Assembly: GCA_915070155.1 (NCBI GenBank)
Contig: CAJZFK010000029.1
Coordinates: 1-7,295 of the forward strand
DNA: 7,295 bases
Direction of reading: 5' to 3'
Source of the DNA: an uncultured Candidatus Saccharibacteria bacterium
GTDB lineage: Bacteria > Patescibacteriota > Saccharimonadia > Saccharimonadales > Saccharimonadaceae
Part shown: piece after piece, positions 6,201-7,295 of the stretch
How the letters are laid out: every line of letters starts with the position of its first letter
Numbering within the stretch: the first letter of the stretch is position 1
Program-made: the position numbers and the translations under genes
Notes under the pieces: generated by a model
The model's database searches: none
Told to the model about the DNA's origin: nothing
The model's input: only the letters and a program-made list of their open reading frames with translations

Positions 6201-7272
6201 TTTCAACCACCTTTCTGTAGAACAAATAGACATATACAGAAATCATAATTATCGTTACGTAAAGTAAAATCAAGCCAGTTGTTGGGACAATTGGCAGCCA
6301 GTCGATACCACTAATCCATCCCTTCAGCGCACCGTCAAGCAGAATTACCGGAATCAGAACAACAGCCCACAAAAGCACAGCCAAAACAACAGCCCACGCA
6401 AATCTCAGCAAAATCCTTAGTCTTCGTCCCGTCACAATATCACCCGACAAACGCAGCGCGTGAAACGGATACATTCCCGGCAACGTTACGATGATCATCG
6501 CAAAAACCGTAGAAGTCGCCCAATAGACGGACATCGCCACTATCAGAATCGCCGCACCGCCAGCCGCCATCAGAATCGGCGTTTGATTTAACACTCCCGA
6601 AGCATTAAGCGCGCTATAAATAATCACCGCCACTGCCGCCGGCACCATTTGAATTAGGAAAACTCCGACGACAATTATCAGCGCAATTATAGGCGATCCA
6701 GAACTATATAAGCCATCGCGCATTTTCGGTTTTTTACCAATTAAAATAGCTCGCGTCAGCCAAACGGACGACAACCAAGTTAATAGTCCCAGAAAAATTC
6801 CCGCCGCTTGCTGCACATTTCCACCAGCCGTTCCGCTACCGGAAATATAACTAACCGCAACGCCAGAAAATAGGCTAATTGTTGTATAAATTCCGCCGAA
6901 TCCATTCGACTCAGCCTGATTCATCACATCTTTAAGTTGTTGGTATGTATCTTGCGACATGACGCTGGCTAAAGCAAACGTCAATATCGACATAACGATA
7001 ATTAACGCCAAAAAAGTCTTCTTATTGCGCCACACTAGACGGCAAGCTTCGCTAGTCAGCGACCAATATCCTGGAATTTTAAGATCTCGTTGGTAATCTC
7101 GTCGCTTAGTTAACCGAAAACTACGATGAGGGCGACGCTTCAGAAAATTACGCCGCTGCTGATTCAATTTACTAAAGTCACGCTTAATACTAGGCCATAC
7201 ACCTTTTTTATGATCAGCATTTGACTTCTTAGGATTCTTGACTACTCGTTTTTTGGAGGTTTTCGTTGCCAT
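6175..7272 (-). CDS. Polytopic membrane protein with long basic N-terminal tail, function unknown
   Basis: 365 aa. Residues 1-65 are very rich in Lys/Arg (several KK, RR and KRR runs) and hydrophilic, so this tail should stay in the cytoplasm. About six hydrophobic segments follow, near 86-106, 154-177, 193-221, 233-265, 286-312 and 328-351; a weaker one near 130-145 lies in a Gly/Ser-rich stretch. The C-terminus (353-365) is again basic. No catalytic motif, transporter signature or binding-site pattern is recognisable. The general layout recalls uncharacterised Actinobacteria/CPR membrane proteins with a glycerophosphodiesterase-type membrane domain, but that is a weak guess. The ATG at 7272 has only a poor ribosome site (AAAGATG); 23 bases upstream remain in the window, so its promoter cannot be judged. 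The gene ends with TGA at 6177-6175, inside ligA. Confidence 0.88.
   Translation of the reverse strand: MATKTSKKRVVKNPKKSNADHKKGVWPSIKRDFSKLNQQRRNFLKRRPHRSFRLTKRRDYQRDLKIPGYWSLTSEACRLVWRNKKTFLALIIVMSILTFALASVMSQDTYQQLKDVMNQAESNGFGGIYTTISLFSGVAVSYISGSGTAGGNVQQAAGIFLGLLTWLSSVWLTRAILIGKKPKMRDGLYSSGSPIIALIIVVGVFLIQMVPAAVAVIIYSALNASGVLNQTPILMAAGGAAILIVAMSVYWATSTVFAMIIVTLPGMYPFHALRLSGDIVTGRRLRILLRFAWAVVLAVLLWAVVLIPVILLDGALKGWISGIDWLPIVPTTGLILLYVTIIMISVYVYLFYRKVVESDTKKTKN
6207..6212 (-). promoter_or_regulatory. Ribosome-binding site that decides the ligA start
   Basis: AGGTGG on the minus strand (AAAGGTGG when extended) ends 6 bases before the GTG at 6200, an ideal spacing. It lies inside the end of the upstream membrane protein gene, so ribosomes finishing that gene pass over it. 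It favours GTG 6200 over the in-frame ATG at 6233. Confidence 0.8.
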
Positions 7273-7295
7273 AATTACATCTTTGTTGCGTTATT

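Noticed and set aside
4179..6233. Longer LigA starting at the ATG at 6233
   Set aside because: The extra 11 residues do not resemble LigA, the start lacks a ribosome site, and AAAGGTGG lies 6 bases before the GTG at 6200.
1..7295. CRISPR array, insertion sequence, integrase or attachment site
   Set aside because: No regularly spaced repeats, transposase-like frame, or flanking direct repeats were seen; all long frames are housekeeping or membrane proteins.

Overview
The window is a compact, AT-rich bacterial segment in which every gene I can support lies on the minus strand. Only short gaps separate the genes, and the standard genetic code fits: TGA ends one gene and TAA or TAG end the others. 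Protein style (short spacers, lysine-rich tails, unusual versions of housekeeping enzymes) suggests a Candidate Phyla Radiation/Patescibacteria member, perhaps Candidatus Saccharibacteria (TM7). That placement is an inference from general resemblance, not from a marker gene search.

In transcription order (right to left) the layout is as follows. (1) 7272-6175, a 365-aa polytopic membrane protein of unknown function with a long basic N-terminal tail. (2) 6200-4179, ligA, the NAD+-dependent DNA ligase. It overlaps the membrane protein gene by 26 bp, starts at a GTG with a strong ribosome-binding site, and lacks the four zinc-finger cysteines typical of the family. (3) 4178-4004, a 175-bp gap holding a GC-rich, strongly self-complementary element (4033-4123) that may be an undescribed structured RNA or leader. 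(4) 4003-2714, a MurF-like Mur ligase without the usual N-terminal domain and with changed active-site motifs. (5) 2674-1583, a single-pass membrane-anchored protein with a probable extracytoplasmic domain. (6) A hairpin terminator, and then leuS (1517 to beyond position 1), leucyl-tRNA synthetase, of which the first 505 codons are present.

The genes do not form one pathway. They cover DNA replication/repair (ligA), the cell wall (Mur ligase), the envelope (two membrane proteins) and translation (leuS). Only the membrane protein and ligA look translationally coupled. The Mur ligase and leuS each have an extended -10 box ending 6-7 bases before the ATG and no Shine-Dalgarno sequence, so both may be made from leaderless mRNAs. 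The 363-aa protein and ligA have clear Shine-Dalgarno sequences.

The best candidates for something undescribed are the 4033-4123 element with its mutually exclusive pairings, the zinc-finger-less LigA, the altered Mur ligase, and a LeuRS with a changed leucine-pocket motif next to HIGH.
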